DNA from: Secundilactobacillus folii
Lineage (GTDB): Bacteria; Bacillota; Bacilli; Lactobacillales; Lactobacillaceae
DNA: 64,000 nt
Direction: 5' to 3'
NCBI RefSeq assembly: GCF_009720675.1
Contig: NZ_WNJO01000009.1
Location: 1 to 64,000, forward strand
Part shown: positions 49,533 through 58,538 of the stretch, piece by piece
Layout: each line of letters begins with the position of its first letter
Numbering within the stretch: position 1 is the stretch's first letter
Notes under the pieces: model-generated
Databases searched by the model: none
What the model saw: only the letters and a program-made list of their open reading frames with translations
What the model was told of the DNA's origin: nothing
Position numbers and translations under genes: made by a program

Positions 49533-49561
49533 AGTATACACAATATTCAACCAGATGTTAA
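49533..49561 (-). promoter_or_regulatory. Promoter of the S-layer gene
   Basis: On the minus strand TTAACA (49561-49556) and TATACT (49538-49533) are separated by 17 bases. This predicts a leader of about 40 bases before the ATG at 49485. Confidence 0.65.
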
Positions 49562-50149
49562 GTAATTTAATGACAAACACCATCAATTAAACATTGCATA
49601 TCGAGTTCCTCGCTCTATGGTCGAGTATAGCCCACTCAATTTTTCGTTTCAAGAAAACGGCTCCATTTGTTGTTGACTTGCAATAATTTTATCAATTTGA
49701 AACAATTCCGTAATATAGTTAAAGCCCTGGTGGCAACATGTTTTAGGCTTCACTAATACCATATAATGCATTATATTCTGTAATATTAAGACGTCATCAT
49801 ATTCATTCGCTTGACGCAGTTAAGCCTGTCTTCTCGATTGTTAAAGACCCTTAATTTTTAGTAATCCCTATCTAAAATTTTTTGATCGAAAAATTGATAA
49901 TTGAAGTGGAAAGGGGAAAAATAAAAAGCCCACAACCGGAGTCTTTTTAAAATAAAATCACCACAACAACACTTACAAAGAAAACTCGAATGAATCTATA
50001 CAAACATCTGACCCTAAAAAATTTGAAGAGATTCTTAAAGAAGTAAGTTTTGATAATACTTTTAGTCGTTAATGCCGAAAATATTGGCGATTTTAAGAGT
50101 ATTGTCAGTCCTGGAATTCCTCGCAATGCGGTTGGCATGCCTACTCTAC
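49562..50149. other. Intergenic, no supported gene
   Basis: AT-rich sequence upstream of the S-layer gene. It may contain further promoter elements. An open frame at 49947-50138 on the minus strand has no ribosome-binding site and looks random. Confidence 0.4.
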
Positions 50150-50990
50150 GGTAGATAGAATAAGCTTGGTCTCAAATATTCCGCGAGCACTCTGTTCATC
50201 ATCGGATTCTAGCGGACAATTCAATCACTAAAAACATCATCCGCTATATCGTTGACCTACACTGGGTTACTGAACAGATTTCAGGACGACTTAGACAGAC
50301 AACAATTCAACGTACATTAGTTATTCAGCTATCTATAGTAGCGTGTTATCTACGGCCATAATCTCTGTGTGCCGCTTAAAAGTTGAGTTGCCCATGAGTT
50401 AACCCCTATTAGCTACATCACCGTAAAATGTACAAAGTTAAAGGAATTTCTAACGAGCATTGTGTTTACTTTAATGATGTACCAGGCATTTATGAACGAC
50501 CAATTCGGCAAAAGATCGAAGCTATTACAACCCTTGGAAGGTGGCACGTTACGCGGTGAACATGAACGTCCAACATCATTCAAGCTCGGTGATTAAAGAG
50601 CACACTTCCTGTTATCTATAGGATTATCAAGATTGACTGATAACAGTGTTAAAACTCAATGGCCAGACTATTTGGTGTTCAACCAAGTACTCGTGTCGGA
50701 ACAATTACCCCAAATCGTGGAACAGAATTCTCCTGTTATCATGCACAGGCGCGTGAGTTAGATAATAAGATCTTTTCCTGAGCCCGCATGTGTCTCAATC
50801 CCGCATATCAGCCGTCTGATTCACAAGTGTTTTTCGAAGAACACGGGCTTAAATCTACAGAGTGACGAAAAAGTTGCGTCTGTCGCTGAACAGCTTAATA
50901 ACATACTCCGCAAGCCCTTATGTTGGCAAAAACTATCTGAGGTTTATTTAGATAAAAAAGTTGCACTCGAGTTGACAATTTGTCAGTTAA
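50150..50990 (+). pseudogene. Decayed IS30-family transposase
   Basis: Plus-strand traces in broken frames: ARELDNKIFS near 50750 and VAEQLNNILRKPLCWQKLSEVYLDKKVALELT near 50890-50975. The last is the typical C-terminal stretch of one IS30 subgroup (ELNNRPRKCLGWKTPYEVF). An IS30-like end GTTGCACTCGAGTTGACAAT follows at about 50961. Many stops; not functional. Confidence 0.6.
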
Positions 50991-51348
50991 AAATCACATC
51001 TATATTCTTTCCAGAGTTGTCATTTCTTTCGCTCATAGGTGTAATTGTGATCAGCATTTTTTCATTGAATCTATCAGGATCTTCTTTCCCACTTTTTGTT
51101 TTTAAATACATCTTTTTTAATTTATTCTGAACATTATGATTGAATTCATCCACTGAAAAACTATATGCAGGATCCCCAGTCTTCTGATGTAGTTCTTGAA
51201 CTAATTCTTGCATGTGGGTAGATTCTGATTCTACACTGACTCTATTAACCTCCTTTTCAATTTCACGCGGAAGGAAAAAGTCGTTATTAATTATTATTTC
51301 ATCAACTATTGCTATCATATCATTCCTAGACTTCTGTTCATTAGGCAA
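50983..51348 (-). CDS. Hypothetical small protein
   Basis: A 121-residue soluble protein of no recognised family, predicted mostly helical (ELVQELHQKTGD; FNHNVQNKLKKMYLKTKSGK). The ribosome-binding site is weak. It lies beside the end of a decayed IS30 element and is AT-rich. It could be a real accessory gene or the remainder of one. Confidence 0.45.
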   Translation of the reverse strand: MPNEQKSRNDMIAIVDEIIINNDFFLPREIEKEVNRVSVESESTHMQELVQELHQKTGDPAYSFSVDEFNHNVQNKLKKMYLKTKSGKEDPDRFNEKMLITITPMSERNDNSGKNIDVIFN

Positions 51349-51902
51349 AACTATTCACAGCTTTCTTTAAATATTTGTATTGAACCACAACCAATTATAC
51401 ACCATTTTATACTGATTGCCCTAAAAATTAAGAGTTTATGGGTCTAAGCTCTCGATCCAAGTACGACTCACGGGAGAAATCAAACAGATAACTAGCTTTT
51501 TAATATGGCTTCAAAAAGTTCAATGACGATTGCTTAGTCAAGAGTTAGATACAGTTCTTGATCCAAAACGTCTTGAAGAATAACTAGCGGGCTTTGGGAA
51601 TGCTGTTATGAAGAATTTTACTATTCTTGACAAAATGATGCTAGACACGGAAAAGTCTTTATAGGGCTTTACAGTTTTAAATGAGCCTTAAATTTCATAC
51701 TTTTCTTCTGTATTGGGTTGTTCATAATTCTTGGGGTGCTTATTCTTTGACTTGATTATAGAAATGTACTTTTTAGGCTTTAGCGAACTTAGTTTAAGCC
51801 AACATTTTTTTATTTTGAGCTGTTGCACTCAGATTTTAAATTCGGGGAATACTTAATTTTGTTTTTTTAACATAGCTGATAACTAGAATCTGCAATAAAT
51901 TA
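51349..51902. other. Eroded sequence with an IS30-type end
   Basis: No intact gene. TGTTGCACTCAGATTTTAAA near 51822 matches an IS30 end in reverse orientation. Short open pieces between 51540 and 51690 cannot be assigned. Confidence 0.45.
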
Positions 51903-51960
51903 AAAAGTGAAGTGCCTCATAATAGTTAGGTTATGTCTAACTAATTATGAGGCACTTCAA
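51903..51960 (-). terminator. Long hairpin terminator
   Basis: GAAGTGCCTCATAAT-A-GTTAG (51909-51929) pairs with its complement at 51937-51958, with one bulged base and a 7-base loop. On the minus strand CACTTTTT follows. It lies 105 bases after the hexosaminidase gene. Confidence 0.75.
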
Positions 51961-52064
51961 AAGGCCAGCTAAATTATCGTTTTGAATGAAGTAACAAGCC
52001 TCCCCAAGCAATATCTAAATTTATTGACTAAATAACGAAATACTCTCCAACCAGTTAAAGAACA

Positions 52065-53183
52065 CTACACACGCATCCCCAATTTTTCCTTCATCACCAG
52101 AATCCGCCGCACACTAGCATCTACCTGTTTCATTGAGATCTGCTTCTTAGCGATAGCCCGCTTGATTTCTGGAATGCCCTTCTTGTAATCGCTAGTCAGT
52201 AGAACGTCATTGCCAGCTTTAAAAGCTAGCACATCTCGGTACACGTGGTGCTTAGTGACGTAGTTGCCTACTGCACCCATTTGCAGGCTATCCGTCACAA
52301 TCACACCCTTGAACCCAAGTGTATTTCGCAACAAGGACACATCCTTTTTCGACAAAGATGCTGGCCTATATGGATCCACTTTCTTTAGGATAATGTGAGT
52401 CACCATGATTGAGTCCACACCAGCATTAATACCTGCTTTAAATGGCAAAAAGTCCTTGGACTTAAAGCTGCTGAGTGAGCGGTTCACCACTGCTGTTCCC
52501 GTATGCGTATCAGCGGCAGAACCGTAACCCGGGAAGTGCTTGAGGCTGGCGCCCACTTGGTATCGCTGAATCGCTGGCACCACCTGCTTAATGTAGTTAG
52601 CAGTGGCCTTGTAAGACTTGCTGAAGGTTCGCGGATAGATGAAATTACTGCTGTGGGTAGCAACATCCGCCACTGGCGCAAAGTCCCAATTGATTCCTAG
52701 ATCCCGCATGTTTCTGGCCTGCAGCCGATAGATCTTGAGAACTTCCTTCATTCCGCCGTGTTGATAAGCTTGCCTTGGTGAATAGTAATAACTATGACCG
52801 GAAATCGCCTTGTTGGCACTTAAACGCGAAACGGTGCCGCCCTCTTGATCCGTGGAGATGAAAATTGGTACCTTAGCAACCTTTTGATAACCTCGCAGAC
52901 GCGCTTTGAATGATGATCGGCTACCCACAAAGTTATTGCCCATCAAAATAATGCCACCTAAGTGATACTTTTTGATGTTAGCACGGGTAGCAGCGCTGTC
53001 GTTTGAAACCCCCGTCACAAACAACTGACCGATTTTCTCGTTTTCGGTCATGTGCTTAAGCCGGTAATCAATGCGTGACGTGGCGGTCGACTTCGCTTGC
53101 ACCCGCTGTGTCATGAGGATCCCGGCAGTCAAGACAACCGCCCCTAATGATGCGCCCAGTGTGAATCGTCTCCATTTTCCCAT
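52065..53183 (-). CDS. Glycoside hydrolase family 3, NagZ-like beta-N-acetylhexosaminidase
   Basis: A 372-residue exported enzyme. The N-terminal signal or anchor (RFTLGASLGAVVLTAGILM, then AKS near 30) is followed by one GH3 catalytic domain. Landmarks: STDQEGGTV near 110-118, KHFPGYGSAADTHTG at 215-229 (the NagZ-type flexible loop with its His/Asp pair), and VTDSLQM near 296-302, whose Asp298 should be the nucleophile. It lacks the second domain of large GH3 glucosidases. It probably trims N-acetylglucosamine from peptidoglycan or glycoproteins outside the membrane. The start at 53183 follows GGGAGATT. Confidence 0.85.
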   Translation of the reverse strand: MGKWRRFTLGASLGAVVLTAGILMTQRVQAKSTATSRIDYRLKHMTENEKIGQLFVTGVSNDSAATRANIKKYHLGGIILMGNNFVGSRSSFKARLRGYQKVAKVPIFISTDQEGGTVSRLSANKAISGHSYYYSPRQAYQHGGMKEVLKIYRLQARNMRDLGINWDFAPVADVATHSSNFIYPRTFSKSYKATANYIKQVVPAIQRYQVGASLKHFPGYGSAADTHTGTAVVNRSLSSFKSKDFLPFKAGINAGVDSIMVTHIILKKVDPYRPASLSKKDVSLLRNTLGFKGVIVTDSLQMGAVGNYVTKHHVYRDVLAFKAGNDVLLTSDYKKGIPEIKRAIAKKQISMKQVDASVRRILVMKEKLGMRV

Positions 53184-53559
53184 GTAGTGAATCTCCCATC
53201 TATATTAAGATTAACTTTATTATATAATATGGGGATTCCATTTAATAATGATTTTATTAGTTTTATGTGTATCAATTTTCGGGTGGCTATATTACTTGAA
53301 GACAAAGTGTTTTTGGTGGGCGAAGTTGCTGTGTTAGTTTTTCTGTCACATAATCTGGCACTTTTTAACTATAGTATGAACTCAAAATTTATGACTATCT
53401 GTGCTATACTCATCATTAAAATTAATAGATGACAACTTATCCAAGATTAGATGAATTTAGTTCATCTAAAGTAGGGAATAATATATCGGACAGGCTACTT
53501 AGCCTGCATTTAACACCCAATCATTCGACACCGCACACTAGCTATAGGAGGTTCTCACC
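53184..53559. other. Divergent intergenic region
   Basis: It lies between the hexosaminidase and a LysR-type gene. It holds the promoters of both and the palindrome listed separately. An open frame at 53187-53432 has no support. Confidence 0.4.
53447..53469. promoter_or_regulatory. Palindromic operator candidate
   Basis: TTAGATGAA, five bases, TTCATCTAA: a perfect dyad about 90 bases upstream of the LysR-type gene. Suits a dimeric regulator; binding is an inference. Confidence 0.5.
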
Positions 53560-54459
53560 ATCATACCCTTTGCATACCAAGTCTTCAGTACCGTCATTCA
53601 AGAAGGTACCTTTCAAAAGGCGGCGCTAAAGCTCAACGTGACACCCAGCGCCATCAGCCATTCGATCACTCAGCTTGAAAATGAACTTGGTTTTCCGGTT
53701 TTCATCCGCTCACGATCCGGCGCTGAACTAACATCCAATGGCAAAACAATTCTGCCTGTTATTCAAGAAATTTTAAACAGTCAGGCTCGCTTAGAACAAG
53801 AGGCAGCTGATATTAATGGCTTAAACGCCGGTTCCATCCGAATTGGGGCCTTTTCATCCGTCTGCATCAACTGGCTGCCACCAATCATTCAATCGTTTCG
53901 AAAGCAATATCCAGAAATTGACATTTCGGTCGTTCAGGCTGGCTTAAACGACATTGTTCAAGACGTTAAGACCGGTACACTGGATGTGGGCTTTGTCGTG
54001 CTGCCGGTGAACGAAAACCTGCAAGTGGACCAGCTGATCAAAGATGAGATCTACTGCGTGGCACCCAAGGGATTCGTACCCAAGAACAAGAAGTCGGTCA
54101 CCGAAGACGATATGAAAGACCGCGACTTTATTTTGCAACCGGGCGATTACGACCGTGATACCAAGGCCACCTTGGACTACTACGGCATTCAGCCCAACCT
54201 GATCCACTTCTCCATTGATGACCAGTCGATCATCGCCATGGTGGAAGCCGAGCTGGGGCTGGGAATTCTGCCTGAACTCGCCCTCCAGAAATTAAATGGG
54301 AATGTGGCCGTCTACCCGTTCGAGCACCCGTTTTACCGGTCAATTGGCTTGGCCACGAATGCTGTCCAAGCCAAAGCCCCCTCGACGCAACGTATGCTGG
54401 AACAAATCAAGACGTTTGTGGGTGAGAAGTATCCCGAGGCTTTGTTGGTGCGAAAATAA
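53560..54459 (+). CDS. LysR-family regulator with a non-canonical start codon
   Basis: The open frame begins in full LysR style: IPFAYQVFSTVIQEGTFQKAAL, then NVTPSAISHSITQLENELGFPVFIR, which needs the codons upstream of the first available GTG (53638). The only place for a start is ATC at 53560 (or ATA at 53563), 8 bases after a perfect AGGAGG at 53546-53551; an in-frame TAG lies just before. So the start is either a rare ATC/ATA or a mutated ATG. Starting at 53638 would delete half of the winged helix. The total would be 299 residues, normal for LysR. The C-terminal sensing domain is complete. Target unknown; the hexosaminidase is divergent. Confidence 0.75.
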   Translation: MIPFAYQVFSTVIQEGTFQKAALKLNVTPSAISHSITQLENELGFPVFIRSRSGAELTSNGKTILPVIQEILNSQARLEQEAADINGLNAGSIRIGAFSSVCINWLPPIIQSFRKQYPEIDISVVQAGLNDIVQDVKTGTLDVGFVVLPVNENLQVDQLIKDEIYCVAPKGFVPKNKKSVTEDDMKDRDFILQPGDYDRDTKATLDYYGIQPNLIHFSIDDQSIIAMVEAELGLGILPELALQKLNGNVAVYPFEHPFYRSIGLATNAVQAKAPSTQRMLEQIKTFVGEKYPEALLVRK

Positions 54460-54606
54460 TTAGGAGCTTTGGTCTCGATTTAAAGCGGTGGTGTCTTACT
54501 CAGTTTTCTATGCCAGCCACTTTTGTATCCAATTCTTAATTGTTCCCCTATCCCTCACACGGTATAATGAAAACAATCATTCAATCGGTAAAAAGGAGTA
54601 CTCATT

Positions 54607-54789
54607 TTGGACTGGACAATCTTTAGATTTCTAATCGTGGTTGGCATTGTTTTTCTGATTGCTACCATTGTGTTTTTCGTTAAAAAAGCTACTCGCTGGG
54701 AAATCGGTGTGCTCGGTTTGTGCACCTTTGCCGCGTTTGGCATCGCCGCCTTACAGATTGCCATGCGAATCCTGCAGAAAGTGATGTAG
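54607..54789 (+). CDS. Small two-helix membrane protein
   Basis: A 60-residue protein with two hydrophobic helices (FLIVVGIVFLIATIVFFV and IGVLGLCTFAAFGIAALQIA). TTG start with AAGGAG 9 bases upstream. It ends 7 bases before the pentapeptide-repeat gene, so the two form an operon. Function unknown. Confidence 0.7.
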   Translation: MDWTIFRFLIVVGIVFLIATIVFFVKKATRWEIGVLGLCTFAAFGIAALQIAMRILQKVM

Positions 54790-54796
54790 GTACGCT

Positions 54797-55387
54797 ATGA
54801 CAATTCAAGATCAGACGCTCGCTTTTGACGCTATCGTCGAGGGTGAACAATACGAAAACTGCACTTTTACGCCTTCCAATCAAAAAATTGCGGTCTCAGC
54901 GGTGCCGTTTACCAAGTGCCGCTTTGAACAGACCGACTTCACGGGTGGGGAATGGCTGGACTGCCATTTTCAAAATACTAACTTTGCGAATTGCACCTTC
55001 GCGCAAAGCATTATGTACCGGGATACCTTTCAGGATTGCAGTTTAATGGGCGCCAACTTCATTGACAACCGCTGGAAGGATAATGCAATTATCAACTGTC
55101 AGGCGGAGTACGCTAACTTTAGTAACTCACAAATGACTCACTGCCGAGCAGAAAATACCAGTTTTAAAGAGGCCTATTTTCGGGATATCACCTTCAAACA
55201 GGGGTTCGTGATGGCTGATTGCGTGCTCGATGAAACCAGCTTTTTAGGGACTAAACTAAAAGGTTTAAACGTCTCGGATAGTGAGGTGGACTCACTGGAA
55301 TTATTGCCACAGGATTTGCCAGGACTCGTGATCAGTGCGTATCAGGCACCGGTGCTGGCGGAATTACTTGGGGTTAAAGTTAAATAA
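54797..55387 (+). CDS. Pentapeptide-repeat protein
   Basis: A 196-residue protein. Runs of the A(D/N)LxF-type five-residue period are visible from about 25 to 160 (CTFTPSNQK, CRFEQTDFTGGEW, CHFQNTNFANCTFAQS, CSLMGANF, AEYANFSNSQMTHCRAENTSFKEAYF). Such sequences fold into a right-handed four-sided beta helix. Many Cys at repeat positions. Some family members protect gyrase, but most have no known role and none can be given here. It follows the two-helix membrane protein by 7 bases. Confidence 0.85.
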   Translation: MTIQDQTLAFDAIVEGEQYENCTFTPSNQKIAVSAVPFTKCRFEQTDFTGGEWLDCHFQNTNFANCTFAQSIMYRDTFQDCSLMGANFIDNRWKDNAIINCQAEYANFSNSQMTHCRAENTSFKEAYFRDITFKQGFVMADCVLDETSFLGTKLKGLNVSDSEVDSLELLPQDLPGLVISAYQAPVLAELLGVKVK

Positions 55388-55476
55388 AGGCTGAGACAAA
55401 ATCAATATTGGGAAGTATCGAACCGGTTCCGTTTTCGACTTAAAATGTGCCCCAAGACTTGAACCCTGGTCAAAAT

Positions 55477-55523
55477 CCAAATAGCGTCGTAGATTCCAAA
55501 CTGGGAATCCACGACGCTATTTA
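55477..55523. terminator. Hairpin shared with the tRNA-His terminator
   Basis: AAATAGCGTCGTAGATTCC pairs with its complement around ACTG-type loop bases. The same arm sequence (GCGTCGT-GGATTCC) recurs at 61636-61682. It lies between convergent genes and could end either. Confidence 0.65.
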
Positions 55524-55566
55524 CTGTTCTCTGGTGGCAAAACAAATTTTATTGCACTTTCGTTTC

Positions 55567-56025
55567 CTATTTCACCAACTTAAGTTGAATCAGCGGTGCC
55601 TCACCCAGTACATTAAACAATTCCGCCCAGCGTGTCATTGTGATCCGCAGTTTGCCTGATTCTACTTTTGCGATTTGACTTTGGGAGAAATTGGCGGTTT
55701 TGTTAGCAACTTGTTGCTGAGTCAGGCCACTTTTGCGACGCGCAATTTTGAACTTCAGCAGCGTTTTATCGTCTGGGCTAAGATTTAACACTTCGGTGAT
55801 GTCAGTGCCATTGTATGATGCTGCAATTAATTCGGCAGTCTCTTCATCTGTAATCTGATGGCCGAGATGAAGTGCAATAAAGAAAAAATCCCTCGGAAAA
55901 ATATGAGCGAACATGAAGGCATCGTTTGCAGCACTAATTTGGTGGAATTTATTGGTTCCCATTGGCGTGTTATTAAGCTCTTTTTCAAATTCTCTCAGCT
56001 TCATTAGCGCTTCTTTAGTCTGCAT
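55567..56025 (-). CDS. XRE-family helix-turn-helix protein
   Basis: A 152-residue protein. The C-terminal 55 residues are an XRE-type helix-turn-helix: FKIARRKSGLTQQQVANKTANFSQSQIAKVESGKLRIT near 90-130. The N-terminal 90 residues are of unknown fold. This layout is seen in antitoxin-like and phage-type regulators, but no toxin gene lies next to it. The start at 56025 is preceded by AAGGGG. Confidence 0.75.
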   Translation of the reverse strand: MQTKEALMKLREFEKELNNTPMGTNKFHQISAANDAFMFAHIFPRDFFFIALHLGHQITDEETAELIAASYNGTDITEVLNLSPDDKTLLKFKIARRKSGLTQQQVANKTANFSQSQIAKVESGKLRITMTRWAELFNVLGEAPLIQLKLVK

Positions 56026-56217
56026 ATCTTACACCCCTTAAGTTCATCAAGATTTGCCAATCAAACACATAGTCGTCGGGCATGATTGCCGAATCATACC
56101 TGTGTATCCATCTAATATTATTCGAATCAAGCATATTATAACATAATATTCTAATTTAGAATTTCTACCTTTCATTCCATTTAGAACTAACTACGCAGGA
56201 ATTGGCAAAAAAAGCGA

Positions 56218-56250
56218 AAAAAAGAGACTGCCAAAATTCGGCAGCCTCCT
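56218..56250 (-). terminator. Rho-independent terminator
   Basis: On the minus strand GGCTGCCGAATTTTGGCAGTC, then seven T. It lies right after the gene ending at 56267. Confidence 0.9.
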
Positions 56251-56266
56251 AACGATATCTATTTAA

Positions 56267-56827
56267 CTATGCTTTTGTGATCTTTCCTGTCGCAATTGGT
56301 AGTGTCACGTGATTATCATACTTGTCGGTCAAATTACCACCAGTCGTGTCTGGCAGCTTCAGGTCGGCTGGAACACCGTGGACGTAAATGACACGCTTGT
56401 CCAGCTCCAAGTCGTCCGTGCCAAAGGTTTCCTTGAACTGCTTCTTCAAGGCTGACAGTGGCACGTCTTTTTCATACTTAAAGTGCCCCTGATCATCTGA
56501 CACTGGGTAAGAATCGTTAGGAATGTTCATCTCGTGCGGCTGAGCATCAAACGGCACCATGGTCGTCCCCGAAACGGGCTCCGTCTCCGGTAAGTCCACA
56601 ACGCCATCATGATTGGCATCCTGAGCCATGGTTGCGGGCTCAGCATCCTTGCCTTCTGGAAAACCGTGGAAGTGCTCCCAATGCTGCATGTTCTTTGGCG
56701 TGTCAAACATCTCAATGGTGATATGAAGTGTGTCGCCATCTTCAATGAACTCTGCGGTTCCGTGTGCAGCGGTACCGATTGCCTTCTCATTCAATGGTTT
56801 GATCTCTGAAACATATTTCTGTGCCAT
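56267..56827 (-). CDS. CHRD-like/hypothetical protein with an EF-hand-type loop
   Basis: A 186-residue soluble acidic protein without signal peptide. It has a CHRD-like beta pattern (GTAEFIEDGDTLHITIEMFDTP, then MQHWEHFHGFPEGK) and one calcium-loop-like segment, DANHDGVVDLPE (DxNxDGxxDxxE). A later segment (RVIYVHGVPADLKLPDT) is also typical of CHRD-like hypothetical proteins. The start at 56827 follows GGAGGG; five more codons upstream overlap that site. Its own terminator follows. Function not known; calcium binding is an inference. Confidence 0.7.
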   Translation of the reverse strand: MAQKYVSEIKPLNEKAIGTAAHGTAEFIEDGDTLHITIEMFDTPKNMQHWEHFHGFPEGKDAEPATMAQDANHDGVVDLPETEPVSGTTMVPFDAQPHEMNIPNDSYPVSDDQGHFKYEKDVPLSALKKQFKETFGTDDLELDKRVIYVHGVPADLKLPDTTGGNLTDKYDNHVTLPIATGKITKA

Positions 56828-57013
56828 TAATAATCCCTCCATTGCGCCTACTCGCAGTGCCAGACACCGTTTTGTCGGCAGTTAGATTTTACACAACTTA
56901 CATCCTAAGAATAGGACACAACGGGTGTAATTTCAATGAAAAGTCCCTATTATAAGAAGAAATTTGATAGCAAATACCCTTGAGCTTAATCGACCAGTAA
57001 GTCTCCACCGGCA

Positions 57014-57541
57014 TCACTCAAGGTTCAAGTCCGCCATGGTATCATCCATTTTACTTTTATCTAACACCATTCCAACGGCATTTTGATACATATCGAAATC
57101 CCGCATCGACACAATGACGTAGGCGCCACGGCCGTGTTCCGTGATGAACACCGGCTGCAGATCAAACACCTGAGACAGAAACGCTTCTGGCTGCCGCAGT
57201 GCCTGGACTGGGAAAATCCGCGTCTCCTTTGGTTTGATCAGGTGCTTGTAACGGCTGATCTCCACGTTGATAAAGGTTGGCATTTCGTCAATGGCAGCGA
57301 TCGGCGTCATGGTGGCCTGGGCTGGCAGTTCATCGCCGTCCAGTACCTTTTCAATCAGCATGACCCCCAGTAATTCGCGCCCCTGTTCAATGACTTCATA
57401 GATCGATGTCCCGCGGACCGTGATGTCGAAAACTGGTAAGTACAGTTGGTATTGCGGTTCAGACTCGCCATTATGACGGATCAAACCAGCATACGTCAAA
57501 AATTCTGGAATTGGTTCTCTTTCGGGTTCTAATAGATGCAT
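57014..57541 (-). CDS. HicB-like domain fused to a Phd/YefM-like domain
   Basis: A 175-residue protein. Residues 28-75 (PQYQLYLPVFDITVRGTSIYEV, then GRELLGVMLIEKVLDG) resemble the HicB partial RNase-H-like fold. Residues 105-150 (FPVQALRQPEAFLSQVFDLQPVFITEHGRGAYVIVSMRDFDMY) resemble the N-terminal dimer domain of Phd/YefM antitoxins. Two antitoxin-type modules in one chain is unusual. No toxin (HicA, Doc, RelE/YoeB) is next to it. Both assignments are by pattern only. The gene stands alone between gene-poor stretches. Confidence 0.6.
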   Translation of the reverse strand: MHLLEPEREPIPEFLTYAGLIRHNGESEPQYQLYLPVFDITVRGTSIYEVIEQGRELLGVMLIEKVLDGDELPAQATMTPIAAIDEMPTFINVEISRYKHLIKPKETRIFPVQALRQPEAFLSQVFDLQPVFITEHGRGAYVIVSMRDFDMYQNAVGMVLDKSKMDDTMADLNLE

Positions 57542-58261
57542 CGTGTTAACCTCACTTTATGATTTGTCTTACAAGGTTAACTACGCAAAGCATCGGGGAT
57601 TGGTGTCAGTAAGATGTAAAAAAATCTGTGCTATTTTGGTCGCCACTTCAATTCAACTGAATTTGCCAGTAAATGCTTCCCTAATAAAGGCCACAAAAAA
57701 AGACCCTCTCCTTAACTTAATAAGAGCGAAGGTCAATTTGGGTAAAGCTGCAACGGGCCCTGAAAGCTGTTGCAGCTCGCCAGACCGAAGAATGTGTCAC
57801 TTTTTGTGGTCACGCAATCGGTCGCATTCGATGCCGTTCACCTACCATCGCAGGTTCATCGTATGTATCACAAAGGATATACCCATAATACTTACGTGGT
57901 GTACAACTCAAATGACGATTGTTTTCTCCAATCGTGACGCCCTATGCTTGATGAATATACGGTTGGGGACTTACACATCATCTGAAATATCGTTATGGGG
58001 GAAATATTTCAGATAAAAACAATTGGCCACAACGACGCTATCGTTCTAACCTCCCTTAGTGTAACCCGAAAATTAAATTAACGCTATTAAAGGTTCTCCA
58101 TTTTCCCAATTTTTTTAAATATGAGACTCAAAATGGAAAATATTGGGACACTTTTGGGGGAGTTGATTGTTGAAAGTGGAAAAAAATTGCGGTAATTCTA
58201 CGGTATTTAGCTGTGGCAGTTCTTTCTGCTTTCAATCTTAAGGCTTTTATCTAGCTGAAAC
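57542..58261. other. Gene-poor stretch with one terminator
   Basis: No supported gene. A minus-strand terminator lies at 57697-57733. An open frame at 57543-58016 on the plus strand has unusual composition, no ribosome-binding site, and crosses that terminator, so I leave it out. Eroded coding sequence on the minus strand is possible. Confidence 0.4.
57697..57733 (-). terminator. Rho-independent terminator without an obvious gene
   Basis: On the minus strand GACCTTCGCTC pairs loosely with GGAGAGGGTC and seven T follow. The nearest upstream gene on that strand has its own terminator, so an unseen small RNA or decayed gene between 57740 and 58260 is possible. Confidence 0.6.
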
Positions 58262-58375
58262 GTGCGAAAAAACTCAGATTCCGGCCGTATAGCGCCAAAA
58301 AGGGAGATTTCCCAAGTTCAGGAAATCCCCCCTTTTCGGCGCTATACTCTGGAATCTACCCGAGTTTTTTCGCAC
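58262..58375 (-). terminator. 114-bp nested palindrome with inner terminator
   Basis: The arms nest from outside inwards: GTGCGAAAAAACTC/GAGTTTTTTCGCAC, GATTCC/GGAATC, TATAGCGCC/GGCGCTATA, AAGGGaGATTTCC/GGAAATCcCCCTT. On the minus strand the innermost hairpin is followed by five T and would end the operon 58377-59003. Confidence 0.8.
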
Positions 58376-58376
58376 T

Positions 58377-58481
58377 CTATCGAATTGACCACATACTCAA
58401 AGCTATCATGATCAACTCTGGTTTCTTCAGTTGCAGTGCCGCGTAAAAGATCATTGCGGCGATGATTCGTTGTTGCTTCAT
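58377..58481 (-). CDS. Tiny hydrophobic protein (34 residues) downstream of DUF2922
   Basis: MKQQRIIAAMIFYAALQLKK and on to WSIR. It follows the DUF2922 gene by 58 bases, with a GGGGGCG site before the ATG. It ends 2 bases before the terminator palindrome. Position and ribosome-binding site suggest it is the third gene of the DUF1659-DUF2922 operon. Confidence 0.55.
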   Translation of the reverse strand: MKQQRIIAAMIFYAALQLKKPELIMIALSMWSIR

Positions 58482-58538
58482 TAATATCGCCCCCGGACCG
58501 TTCATAGTGATGGAAAATAAATTTGGGGGCGGTACGGA

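Noticed and set aside
49947-50138. 63-codon frame with MPTALRGIPGL, at first sight like the PxxxRGxW family
   Set aside because: No signal peptide, no basic mature part and no ribosome-binding site; the short likeness is by chance.
57543-58016. 157-codon open frame on the plus strand
   Set aside because: No ribosome-binding site, odd composition (many Cys, Thr and Ile without pattern), and it runs across a clear minus-strand terminator.
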